Shown in pieces: positions 43,620 to 51,657 of a stretch of 64,000 nt of DNA. Numbering within the stretch: position 1 is the first letter of the stretch; every line of letters begins with the position of its first letter. Position numbers and translations under genes: made by a program. Where the stretch lies: positions 1 to 64,000 of the forward strand of contig JBNLGG010000016.1 of NCBI GenBank assembly GCA_050305935.1, read 5' to 3'. The notes beneath the pieces were generated by a model. It saw only the letters and a list, made by a program, of their open reading frames with translations. It was not told the origin of the DNA and did not search any database. The stretch comes from CAJXNP01 sp050305935 (GTDB taxonomy: Bacteria; Bacteroidota; Bacteroidia; Cytophagales; Cyclobacteriaceae).

Positions 43620-44494
43620 TTTCGAATGGCCACCTTTTTCTACTGACCCTTGGTTTAATCGCCTGTTACGGCCAAAAAACCACATCGGAAGAAAAAGTTA
43701 ATGCATCTGTTGTAGCGAGCCCGGTTTCCAGTGATACGGTGGATATCATTCGTCCGAATGGAATGACGATTGCTGAGCGTTTTAATCCACCTGCGGGATT
43801 TGTGAGAACAGACATCGATTCACTTAGTTTTGGTTTTTATTTAAGAAATCTACCATTAAAGCTACACGGTGAACAGATTTACCTGTATAACGGCCAATTG
43901 AAATTCCGGCAGGATGTCCACGCCGCGGTTATTGATGTAGATGTCGGGTCCAGGGATTTGCAGCAATGTGCTGATGCGGTTATCAGGCTTCGTGCCGAAT
44001 TTCTCTTCAAACAAAAAATGTACGATGACATTCATTTTAATTATACTAATGGATTTAATGCAGCTTATAGTAAATGGAAGGAGGGATATCGCATCAGAGT
44101 GGAAGGTAATAATGTCGATTGGATCCTTGTGGCGACTCCTTCTGCAGAATATGGGGTATTCAGGGACTACCTTCAACAAGTTTTCATGTATGCAGGTACA
44201 CTTTCCCTGAGTCAGGAGTTGAAGCCTGTTCCGGTACAAAAAGTCTCTGTTGGAAATGTATTTATTCAGGGAGGAAGTCCAGGTCACGCGGTGCTGATTG
44301 TTGATGAATGTACACATACTGAAACAGGAGAAAAGCTCTTTTTGCTAGCTCAGAGTTACATGCCTGCACAGGACGTTCATGTACTGAAAAATCCAAATGA
44401 TCCCGCAATTTCCCCCTGGTACTCTGTGCCAAATCAGGGCGAGTTAAAGACTCCTGAGTGGACATTTATGGTAGGCGATTTGAAACGCTTCTGA
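43616..44494 (+). CDS. DUF4846 lipoprotein
   Basis: 292 aa with a GTG start overlapping the nagB stop (GTGA). That start gives a proper lipoprotein signal ending 'GLIAC' (Cys17). The mature part matches DUF4846: 'FGFYLRNLPLK', 'VDVGSRDLQQCADAVIRLRAEFL', 'GHAVLIVDECTHTETGEKLFLLAQSYMPAQ'. A conserved His/Asp pair in the last segment resembles NlpC/transglutaminase-like enzymes, but activity is not established. Translational coupling suggests a job linked to amino-sugar or peptidoglycan-derived sugar use. Confidence 0.85.
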   Translation: MISNGHLFLLTLGLIACYGQKTTSEEKVNASVVASPVSSDTVDIIRPNGMTIAERFNPPAGFVRTDIDSLSFGFYLRNLPLKLHGEQIYLYNGQLKFRQDVHAAVIDVDVGSRDLQQCADAVIRLRAEFLFKQKMYDDIHFNYTNGFNAAYSKWKEGYRIRVEGNNVDWILVATPSAEYGVFRDYLQQVFMYAGTLSLSQELKPVPVQKVSVGNVFIQGGSPGHAVLIVDECTHTETGEKLFLLAQSYMPAQDVHVLKNPNDPAISPWYSVPNQGELKTPEWTFMVGDLKRF

Positions 44495-44608
44495 CGCAAT
44501 CAAATTATTAATTATTTAATTAACAATATTGGTTTAAATAGCTGATATTCAGGTCATAAGAATAAAATTGAAGGCTTTTGTTGTGTCAATGATTTTGTTG
44601 TCTTTCCA

Positions 44609-44639
44609 TTTGTAATTCCAAAAACAAATCCTAAATTTG
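44609..44639 (+). promoter_or_regulatory. Bacteroidota housekeeping promoter
   Basis: TTTG (44609-44612), 19 nt, TAAATTTG (44632-44639) fits the TTTG-N19-TAnnTTTG consensus of the Bacteroidota primary sigma factor exactly. The ATG at 44694 is 54 bp downstream. Confidence 0.65.
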
Positions 44640-44693
44640 ATAAGCATTTTTTATTTTTTAGTAGTTAGAGTTCCATTGTAAACACAGTAAGTC

Positions 44694-45056
44694 ATGAAAA
44701 AAGCGCTAATTTTTTCTGCGTCATTTTTATTGCTGTTAGTTCTCATAGCAATGATTCCGGTACCTACTCCCACAAAAGAAAATGTGGATAAAGTCAAAGG
44801 ACTGGTAGGTGAGATTTACCTCTCTGGATCCAATAACATTATTTTGAAATTGGTGGATGATGACAATGCCTACTGTATCAATGGGTTTAAAGATCTCGGT
44901 ATTAACTATACCAATCTGAAGGCAGATTTACTTTATCAGGATGTTGAAATTGGCTATGTAAAAAACTGGTCCTTCTTTAGTAAAATCAATAAAATGAAAC
45001 CTGTTTGCATGCTACAGTCAGACAGTGAAGTAATGTTTTCTGTTCTCAAAGATTAG
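44694..45056 (+). CDS. Small exported hypothetical protein
   Basis: 120 aa with a signal peptide or anchor (about 1-22). The remainder contains two Cys (in 'AYCINGFKDLGINY' and 'MKPVCMLQ') that could pair. No family recognised. A well-formed promoter precedes it. Its stop overlaps that of the convergent CapA gene by 4 bp. Confidence 0.65.
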   Translation: MKKALIFSASFLLLLVLIAMIPVPTPTKENVDKVKGLVGEIYLSGSNNIILKLVDDDNAYCINGFKDLGINYTNLKADLLYQDVEIGYVKNWSFFSKINKMKPVCMLQSDSEVMFSVLKD

Positions 45057-46513
45057 TCTTCTGGTCGTTCCACAATAAACGCATCCTTGTATTTTGTTTC
45101 ATTTATCATTAACAGAAGATGATCTTCCGCCTCTTCTTTAGTGGAAAATTTACCCGTCATGTACCGGGTGACACCATTGATATTTTCGGCATGAATATCT
45201 TTGAAATAATTAGGATCAAGAGAACCGGTATTCAGTTTTTTAGAGGTTGCTAAAAATTGGATCCTGAAAACGGTGGTTTGTTCCTGCCTACTGGCGAGGG
45301 TAGGGGAGGTTTCAATTTTCTTGGTTGCCACTAGCTGTTTAGTGGGGTTAATCTCCCTTTTTCGTCCAAGAATATTAAAGTCCAATTCACCATGCATATT
45401 GAAATGTGGTAGTTCCTTTATGCGAAATTTATATTCAATAATGCCTCCTTTATTGTTTTTCTGAAGATGTGCCCTGGAATCATTGACAAACAAAGCCATC
45501 TGGCTTTTGTCGCTTTCATTTTCAATAAATTCAAATGAATTTGGATGTGCGGCAGGGAGAATAAAGTATTCTGTTCCGTAATCACTCTTTTTTTTATACA
45601 CCCAGGTCAGTTCATAACCGGCTTCCAAAATGGTGGATGTGTGATGGACGGTATCAAATTCAATCACCGTATTGAACATCATCCCGCCATCTTTATACCT
45701 GTCCCTTTGATTGGAAAAAAAATTCCCTAAAGAATAAACTGTGATAAAATCGCCCGCCCTCTCTATCGGTTGCAATACGTGTGGATGAGAACCAATCACT
45801 AGATCCACCCCCAGGTTTTTGCAGAAGCGGGCAATATTTTTTTGCTCTGAATTTGGCATTTGTTGGTACTCCAAGCCCCAGTGGGTGAACACAACGATGA
45901 GGTCAGCATCCTTTGATTTTGCATGCTGGATGTCAAGCCTCATTTGGGCAGTATCCAGCAAATTTACGATATTAGGGTCTGTGACAGGTATACCGTTGGT
46001 GCCATAGGTATAATTTAGCAGGGCTATTTTTACCCCCTTTTTCTGGATCATTAGCGGGTAGTTAGTCGACCTGTCATCCGGATTTTTAAATGTTCCTGTA
46101 TGAGGTATGTGCAATGAGTCCAGCACATCGATGGTTCTTTCCAAACCCTTTTTCCTTCGATCAAGCGAGTGGTTGTTCGCGGTGACCAATACGTCAATGC
46201 CACTCTTTTTTAAGGCAAGCGCCAGCTCATCCGGTGCGCTGAATGTGGGGTAGCCGCTGAACGGTTTACCGGCAAGTGTGAGCTCCAGGTTTGCAAAAAC
46301 GAGGTCAGCCTGGCGAAACGAGGGAGCAATGGTCCTGAAACAAGGGAGGTAGTCGTAGTTGTCGTCAACCGGGTTGTACGCACTTTTTATCTGAGGTCCG
46401 TGCTGCATAATGTCACCCACAAATGATAATTCGAGGACGACTTTCGTGGAGTCATTCGCCAAAATACATATCGGCCAAAAAAACAGCGACAGAATAAGAA
46501 GCCTTTTTAACAT
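45053..46513 (-). CDS. CapA-type metallophosphatase-fold protein with SPOR domain
   Basis: 486 aa with signal peptide. Residues 25-300 are a CapA/PgsA (PGA_cap) domain: 'LSFVGDIMQHGPQI', 'LVFANLELTL', 'VTANNHSLDRRKKGL', 'VFTHWGLEYQQMP' and 'VIGSHPHVLQPIE' supply the metal ligands. Residues 405-486 ('FRIQFLATSKKLNTG', 'GVTRYMTGKFSTKEEAEDHL') are a SPOR domain, which binds denuded peptidoglycan at division sites. The fusion points to a septal or cell-wall-associated phosphoesterase rather than polyglutamate capsule synthesis, for which no other genes are nearby. Confidence 0.88.
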   Translation of the reverse strand: MLKRLLILSLFFWPICILANDSTKVVLELSFVGDIMQHGPQIKSAYNPVDDNYDYLPCFRTIAPSFRQADLVFANLELTLAGKPFSGYPTFSAPDELALALKKSGIDVLVTANNHSLDRRKKGLERTIDVLDSLHIPHTGTFKNPDDRSTNYPLMIQKKGVKIALLNYTYGTNGIPVTDPNIVNLLDTAQMRLDIQHAKSKDADLIVVFTHWGLEYQQMPNSEQKNIARFCKNLGVDLVIGSHPHVLQPIERAGDFITVYSLGNFFSNQRDRYKDGGMMFNTVIEFDTVHHTSTILEAGYELTWVYKKKSDYGTEYFILPAAHPNSFEFIENESDKSQMALFVNDSRAHLQKNNKGGIIEYKFRIKELPHFNMHGELDFNILGRKREINPTKQLVATKKIETSPTLASRQEQTTVFRIQFLATSKKLNTGSLDPNYFKDIHAENINGVTRYMTGKFSTKEEAEDHLLLMINETKYKDAFIVERPED

Positions 46514-46648
46514 TGTTTAAACAAATTCAATGTAACCATGGGAATTTAATGTAATAATAAAGACAAATTTCCTTATACTATTTATAGTATGATTACTAAA
46601 ACTTAGTTATTTGTATTTACCCCCAAAAAAAACCAAAACATTGCTGAC

Positions 46649-47008
46649 ATGAAAAATCTTTTTAAAATATTGCCATTTCTACTGTTTTTTGGCGTCCCGG
46701 CCTTCTCACAAAATTGCGATATAAAGATAGAGATCCTACCTGAACAATACATGTATGGTACGGTGACCAAAGTTTCGCAGGAAGTCAAAAAAACACAGGT
46801 AGAGTTTAATGACAATGTCATGGAGGTGTTGTTTCCGCTCGAAGGAAAGTTTTATCGTTTTGTGGTTCTAAATGAAAATTGCCAGGCCTATTGTAAAAAA
46901 CAAAAGCGGATCAGGCAGCTAAATAGCGGGGACGAGAAGCTGGTTAAAAATTTACTTGCAAGCAGGGAGGAGGACATCAAAAAGCAGATCAATAAGTGCG
47001 ACAATTAA
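46649..47008 (+). CDS. Small secreted hypothetical protein
   Basis: 119 aa with signal peptide ('FFGVPAFSQ'). Four Cys in the mature part could form disulfides. No family recognised. Own terminator directly downstream, so a single-gene unit. Confidence 0.65.
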   Translation: MKNLFKILPFLLFFGVPAFSQNCDIKIEILPEQYMYGTVTKVSQEVKKTQVEFNDNVMEVLFPLEGKFYRFVVLNENCQAYCKKQKRIRQLNSGDEKLVKNLLASREEDIKKQINKCDN

Positions 47009-47035
47009 AATCATAAATTACCGATTAAATAAAGG

Positions 47036-47060
47036 AAACCTGATCTTATCAGGTTTTTTT
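47036..47060 (+). terminator. Intrinsic terminator
   Basis: AAACCTGAT, a 3-nt loop CTT and ATCAGGTTT with a long T run, 28 bp after the stop of the gene at 46649. A strong textbook structure. Confidence 0.85.
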
Positions 47061-47128
47061 GTTTTATGGCAATTTTATCTGAAATAATGGTGAAATTATA
47101 GGTGATTATTTAAATAAATGAGATAGCT

Positions 47129-47503
47129 ATGAAAAAACTAATTTACTCCTTTGCCGCTATTGCGCTTATCTCCCTGACCTTTTCATTTACCAGCTTGAGT
47201 ATTTCTGATGAAATTATAATGCCGGAAAATGTAAAAAGTATTGTGGATAATAAGTGTTATGGATGTCATAGCGCCGAAGGTAAGTCTGAAAAAGCAAAAA
47301 AAGGGCTCATGTGGGATGACCTCTCCACTTTGTCAAAAGTAAAGCAAATCGGCAAACTGGACGATATTTCCGAAATATTAGGAGAGGGGGAAATGCCCCC
47401 GGAAAAATTTCTGGAAAAATTCCCTGATAAAAAATTGACAGAAAAAGAGTCAAAGGTGCTCATTGAATGGGCCAATAGTTCAGCAAATAAACTTTTAGAA
47501 TAG
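47129..47503 (+). CDS. Haem-binding domain protein (single CxxCH), copy 1
   Basis: 124 aa exported protein. 'IVDNKCYGCHS' is a c-type haem site. 'EGEMPPEKFLEKFPDKKLTEKESKVLIEWA' completes the Haem_bd domain, with the Met of 'EGEMP' as the likely distal ligand. It should sit in the periplasm and carry electrons. The next gene encodes a relative and starts 8 bp after the stop. Confidence 0.85.
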   Translation: MKKLIYSFAAIALISLTFSFTSLSISDEIIMPENVKSIVDNKCYGCHSAEGKSEKAKKGLMWDDLSTLSKVKQIGKLDDISEILGEGEMPPEKFLEKFPDKKLTEKESKVLIEWANSSANKLLE

Positions 47504-47511
47504 AAAAATCG

Positions 47512-47973
47512 ATGAAGAAGTTTTTTAAAATGGTTGGTTTTGTCCTCCTGTTTGCATTGGTGGTCATCCAGTTTTTTCCGAAGAATTATCCGGCGAACCT
47601 GGCCGCGGATGAAAATGACATTGTTAGCTATCATCATGTTCCGGAAGATGTGGCGAAGATCCTGGAAACATCCTGCTATGATTGCCATTCTAATCAAGTA
47701 ACCTATCCCTGGTATTCGTATGTGGCTCCTGTGAGCTTTTTGATGTCACACGACATCCATGAAGGGAAGGAAGAATTAAATTTCTCCGAATGGGGGAAAT
47801 ATGAGAAAAAGCGGATGATTAAGAAGCTGGATGAAATAGCCGAGGAAGTAGAAGAAGGAGAAATGCCCCTTCCAATTTACCAGGTAATTCATGGCAATGC
47901 CAGGCTGTCTGAAGAACAACGGGAAAAGCTGGTGGAATGGGCAGAAAAGCTTACTGAAGAAATCATGAAATAA
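47512..47973 (+). CDS. Haem-binding domain protein (single CxxCH), copy 2
   Basis: 153 aa with an N-terminal anchor (about 4-22). 'KILETSCYDCHSNQVTYPWY' contains the haem site. 'YVAPVSFLMSHDIHEGKEELNFSEW' and 'EGEMPLPIYQVIHGNARLSEEQ' match the Haem_bd family fully. It shares the CY-CH and EGEMP core with the preceding gene, so the two form a tandem paralogue pair, perhaps exchanging electrons with one partner. No oxidase gene is nearby. Confidence 0.9.
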   Translation: MKKFFKMVGFVLLFALVVIQFFPKNYPANLAADENDIVSYHHVPEDVAKILETSCYDCHSNQVTYPWYSYVAPVSFLMSHDIHEGKEELNFSEWGKYEKKRMIKKLDEIAEEVEEGEMPLPIYQVIHGNARLSEEQREKLVEWAEKLTEEIMK

Positions 47974-48010
47974 GCGAAAAGGGCTTCACCACACATGAGG
48001 CCCTCTCGCT
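47973..48010. terminator. Bidirectional hairpin between convergent genes
   Basis: AGCGA-AA-AGGGC pairs with GCCCT-C-TCGCT across a 15-nt loop, between the haem-protein gene and the minus-strand gene at 48044. There is no T run on either side, so termination strength is uncertain. Confidence 0.45.
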
Positions 48011-48043
48011 AAACCAAAACTAAGAAAAACTAGCTAACTGTAT

Positions 48044-48538
48044 TTATTGCTTCTTTTCGAAGGTTAAATAACTTATATCGCCATCTCCCCCGCTTTCATG
48101 AACCAGCTCAATTTTAATGGCTGAATAGGCAATGATTTCCCAATCTTCAGATAATTCAATTAGAATATCAGGCGTCAGAAAATGTATATTGAAATCAATG
48201 TCATCATAATCCGAATGAGGATGATCATCGGAGCTATCATCACTACCGCTATCATAGGTGACAGACCACGTTCCCGAAAACCCATCCGTATTTTTTGTAG
48301 CCGTCAGTGTTCCTGAGGAATTAAACTCAAATTCCATTCCTGAGTAATTTTGAGTTACATCGACTTCATTTTCAATGAATTTTGTAATGGTCCATATCGA
48401 TGAATTCACGATGGAGCTTACTTCATTTGCAATGGCGGCTGAATCCGGAGTGCCATCATCTTTATTTTCACACCCTGCACCAAGTACTATTACTCCCAAC
48501 AGTACAATTGATTGTAGCCAAATAGGTAGTTTTATCAT
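48044..48538 (-). CDS. Lipoprotein with one lipocalin-like module
   Basis: 164 aa from the ATG at 48538, which gives a short signal with lipobox 'LGAGC' (Cys23); the frame is open further upstream, but that would hide the signal peptide. The mature part is one module of about 120 residues: 'WTITKFIEN', 'YSGMEFEFNSSGTLTA', 'GTWSV', 'LIELSEDWEIIAYS' and 'IELVHE'. The same module occurs twice in the upstream gene (48552). It begins 13 bp after that gene's stop and is co-transcribed. Function unknown; Asp-rich loops could bind calcium. Confidence 0.75.
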   Translation of the reverse strand: MIKLPIWLQSIVLLGVIVLGAGCENKDDGTPDSAAIANEVSSIVNSSIWTITKFIENEVDVTQNYSGMEFEFNSSGTLTATKNTDGFSGTWSVTYDSGSDDSSDDHPHSDYDDIDFNIHFLTPDILIELSEDWEIIAYSAIKIELVHESGGDGDISYLTFEKKQ

Positions 48539-48551
48539 GTGAGTTGTTAAA

Positions 48552-49988
48552 TTATCTCTCAAACACCAATACAGAGACAGTTCCATCGTCCACGCTAGTA
48601 TACGTTAACTCTACCCTGTTTTCCTTTACAGAGACGATTTTCCAGTCTTCGTCAAATTCATCAAATGGGACTTCTCCAAAGAATAAGGCCAATTTATCGA
48701 TTTCATTTTCCATGAGTTCATTCCAGGTTCCCTGGATAGTAACGTCCCCTTTTTTTGCGAAAACAGAACCATCTTCCCAAAACTCCAGCAGGTAGTCATT
48801 GTAATAGCTGGTTTTTACTTCTTCCCCCTCCTGGTAAAGTGCGACAATCCATGCATTTCCAGGCAGAACTTGAGACACTGATAAGATTGGTTCGATGGGA
48901 GTGGGGCGCTCAAATTTCAGGTAAACAGGATTGGTGTTTGTATCGTCTTCATCATATAATTTAATGAAGCTGCTGTCAAACTCAAAGATTTTCCAGTCCT
49001 CGTTTAGCTCGCTAAATGGCACCTCATCGCCGAAGTAGAGTTCGAGTTTCAGATGGCCATCGTCTCCATTTGTAACCCATTTTCCTTGAATCTCTACATT
49101 TTCTTTATTGGCTATCACATTTCCGTCTTCAAAGAATTCGAATATAAATCCGCTAAAATGCTCTAAGCTGTCAGATACGTTGGTAAACATAGTGATTTCC
49201 CATTTTCCGTCCAGCAGGGACACCAGTAATAGGGTGTCATCCGCATCATCGTCATTGTAATCATTATCATCATCCTCGTCACAGGCATCTTTTGAATTTT
49301 CGATCAGGTTGTTCAATTCGATGTTGTCGTTGGCTATCACTTCAGTTCCATCAAACAACAGCAAGGTGATGGGAAAATTTATTCCCACGTAGTCATTTTC
49401 CTCCATTTCATGAAGAAAGTGATATAACTCCTGATCGTCGTTTATCTCTTTGGTATCTGCTATTTGCTTTTCGGAATTGTAGATGGAAAACAGGATAGGG
49501 TATTTGAAATCCACACATTCAATGTCATCATCCTCTTCTGTCGAGCAGAGGTTGATAATTGCTTCCAATTCATCGTCCGAATTAATTTTGACCTCGCTGA
49601 AATCAGACAACACGACGGTTATCGGAAAGATGAATTCCAGAACGTCGTCATCTCCGTCGAACTCATCGAAAATTTTCTCAATAGTGTAAAAATCCTGCTC
49701 AGAATCGATCACTATCTCCAAACCTTTAACGATCACGGTGATCGGCAGCACCACCGAGGTGCAACTTGACTGGTCAATGATATTGTCTCCCGAACCATCG
49801 TGGGTAGCGGTACGAATCATGGTGGAATGGACAGGTGAAGCAGTGGTCATTACCTCCACGTCATTTGGTGCAATGATGATGTCCGCCTCTTTTTGGCATC
49901 CTTGTATTCCAACTAATAACATAAATGCAGCAATGACCAATACGAACGCCCTGATAATCAATTCAAAAATTTCTTTAAAATTTCTCAT
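48552..49988 (-). CDS. Acidic lipoprotein with three plus two repeated modules
   Basis: 478 aa with a long signal peptide and lipobox 'GIQGC' (Cys31). Residues 70-235 contain three repeats of the type '(F/V)-(Y/F)PI-bbL-d--E--I-sddEL--(I/L)', each followed by an acidic linker. Residues 255-478 contain two lipocalin-like modules ('GKWEITMF' to 'KLYDED', and 'NAWIVALY' to 'VELTYTS'), the same module as in the downstream gene. An Asp-rich stretch ('DEDDDNDYNDDDADD') separates the halves. Divergent from the sigma-factor gene at 50185. A surface binding protein is plausible; nothing more can be said. Confidence 0.78.
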   Translation of the reverse strand: MRNFKEIFELIIRAFVLVIAAFMLLVGIQGCQKEADIIIAPNDVEVMTTASPVHSTMIRTATHDGSGDNIIDQSSCTSVVLPITVIVKGLEIVIDSEQDFYTIEKIFDEFDGDDDVLEFIFPITVVLSDFSEVKINSDDELEAIINLCSTEEDDDIECVDFKYPILFSIYNSEKQIADTKEINDDQELYHFLHEMEENDYVGINFPITLLLFDGTEVIANDNIELNNLIENSKDACDEDDDNDYNDDDADDTLLLVSLLDGKWEITMFTNVSDSLEHFSGFIFEFFEDGNVIANKENVEIQGKWVTNGDDGHLKLELYFGDEVPFSELNEDWKIFEFDSSFIKLYDEDDTNTNPVYLKFERPTPIEPILSVSQVLPGNAWIVALYQEGEEVKTSYYNDYLLEFWEDGSVFAKKGDVTIQGTWNELMENEIDKLALFFGEVPFDEFDEDWKIVSVKENRVELTYTSVDDGTVSVLVFER

Positions 49989-50184
49989 CGCATTAAACCT
50001 ATGTGTTGTGTGTATAAAACAAGTTAGGTTTCTGAATTCCTACTTTGTTCAGTTAATTTTTTTTTATAATGCTTAAATTTTTAGATAGTTGTTTAAGGAT
50101 GAAACAGATGAAACTAAAAAATTCCTACCTTCATTGAAAAATATTTAAATTGATAATAATTGAATATAAGTTTTTTGAATTCAG

Positions 50185-50685
50185 ATGAGTGATATCTGCA
50201 AGGAAAATGTTTTTAACCAAGTCTTCCGCACCTATTCCAAAGACCTGTATAAATTTCTGTACTACAAGTATGGTGTGGACAACAATCCCAATGATCTTGT
50301 CCAGGAAGCATTCTTAAAGCTTTGGAAAAATTGTAGCAAAGTGCCACTCGAAAAAGTGAAGTCCTATTTGTTCACCATTGCTAACAATCAAATGCTAAAT
50401 GACCTGGCCAGGAAAAAGACTGCGCTTAATTATCAGGCTGAGCCCGCAAGATCCTATTCGAAGGAATCTCCCGAATACATCATGGAAGAAAACGAATTTA
50501 TGGAGCGCCTGAAAAATGCTATCGAGGACTTGTCTGAAGCTCAGCGGGTGGCCTTTTTGCTCAACAGAATTGAGGGGAAGAAGCATGCGGAAATTGCGGA
50601 GATGCTGGGGATATCGAGAAAAGCAGTGGAAAAAAGAATTTACGGGGCCTTGACAGCGCTCAAGGAAAAAATTGAAGAATTGTGA
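50185..50685 (+). CDS. ECF-type RNA polymerase sigma factor
   Basis: 166 aa. Region 2 lies at about 10-75 ('YSKDLYKFLYYKYG', 'DLVQEAFLKLWKN') and region 4 at about 105-160 ('AFLLNRIEGKKHAEIAEMLGISRKAVEKRI'). It belongs to the Bacteroidota FecI-like ECF class. It heads a standard sigma - fecR - TonB-receptor unit. Confidence 0.95.
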   Translation: MSDICKENVFNQVFRTYSKDLYKFLYYKYGVDNNPNDLVQEAFLKLWKNCSKVPLEKVKSYLFTIANNQMLNDLARKKTALNYQAEPARSYSKESPEYIMEENEFMERLKNAIEDLSEAQRVAFLLNRIEGKKHAEIAEMLGISRKAVEKRIYGALTALKEKIEEL

Positions 50686-50688
50686 TGT

Positions 50689-50718
50689 GGGGTAGGAAAA
50701 TGAATGATTGATCTGTTA
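50689..50718 (+). promoter_or_regulatory. Candidate ECF promoter before the second fecR
   Basis: GGGGTAG, 16 nt, TCTGTTA, ending 18 bp before the ATG at 50737. It closely resembles the boxes at 3441 and 6621. It lies immediately after the sigma stop codon, so fecR and the receptor could be induced by the sigma factor independently of the sigma gene. Confidence 0.5.
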
Positions 50719-50736
50719 TACTATTGAAAATGGAAT

Positions 50737-51657
50737 ATGATGGAGAAAGATAGTTTGCGAAAATGGCTTGAGGGGGATATGTCGGAGGAGGAGAAAAAAG
50801 CCTTCGAAAGCACGGATGATTTTAGAAAGTATCAAAAGATTTTAGCCGGAATAGAGAAGCTACGGGCGCCGGATTTTGATATCGAAGGTGAGCTGGAAAA
50901 ATTCCAGCAAGGCAAAAATACTGGTGTCCAGGCAAAAATCATAAAGATGTATGATCGACGGGTGCTCTTGAAGTTAGCGGCCTCGGTTGTCGTATTTTTT
51001 AGTATTTATTGGTTTTTCCTCAGGACGGGTGACGTTCGGATTGAAACCATGGCGGCCGATAAAACCACCTTTTCACTTCCTGATTCCTCAGAGGTAATCG
51101 TTAATTCGCAATCTTTGCTAAGCTATTCAAAAAGGAAATGGAAGAAAAGGAGGGAAGTGAAACTGGAAGGAGAGGCATTCTTCAAAGTCACAAAGGGAAG
51201 TACTTTCCACGTGGTTACCAAGGGCGGTATGGTGACCGTTTTGGGCACCCAATTCAATGTGAAGCAACGAGGGGATATTTTTGAAGTGGCCTGTTTTGAG
51301 GGTAAAGTGAAGGTGGAAAGCGGAGATTTTGAAATCGAGGTGGCACCTACAGAGGTGGTGCGATTCTACCATGGTAAGCTAATGAACTTTAACCACGCGT
51401 CTACCCATACTACCCCCTCTTGGACACAAAACAAAAGTCAGTTTGTAAGCCTGCCCTACTTTGAGGTGATCAATGAACTAAAACGCCAGTATGGAGTGGA
51501 GATCGAATCAAAAAATATTGATACGACCATATTATTCACCGGTGCATTTGTACACAACGATCTCACGGCGGCTTTAAAATCAGTGTCCATACCATTTAAT
51601 GCTACCTTTGATGATTCAGATAAAACCCATATTGTAATCATTGGTGAGAACAAGTAG
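50737..51657 (+). CDS. FecR-family anti-sigma factor
   Basis: 306 aa, shorter in the cytoplasmic part (about 1-70) than the other FecR of the window. One TM lies around 75-92 ('LKLAASVVVFFSIYWFFL'). The FecR domain is at about 105-200 ('SLPDSSEVIVNSQSLLSYS', 'EGEAFFKVTKGSTFHVVT') and a DUF4974 domain at about 230-303 ('LPYFEVINELKRQYGVEIES'). It relays the receptor signal to the sigma at 50185. The receptor gene starts inside its last codons. Confidence 0.94.
   Translation: MMEKDSLRKWLEGDMSEEEKKAFESTDDFRKYQKILAGIEKLRAPDFDIEGELEKFQQGKNTGVQAKIIKMYDRRVLLKLAASVVVFFSIYWFFLRTGDVRIETMAADKTTFSLPDSSEVIVNSQSLLSYSKRKWKKRREVKLEGEAFFKVTKGSTFHVVTKGGMVTVLGTQFNVKQRGDIFEVACFEGKVKVESGDFEIEVAPTEVVRFYHGKLMNFNHASTHTTPSWTQNKSQFVSLPYFEVINELKRQYGVEIESKNIDTTILFTGAFVHNDLTAALKSVSIPFNATFDDSDKTHIVIIGENK

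Noticed and set aside
48539..48586. Upstream extension of the 48044 lipoprotein gene to 48586
   Set aside because: It would overlap the previous gene and place 16 polar residues before a clear lipoprotein signal peptide that starts at 48538.
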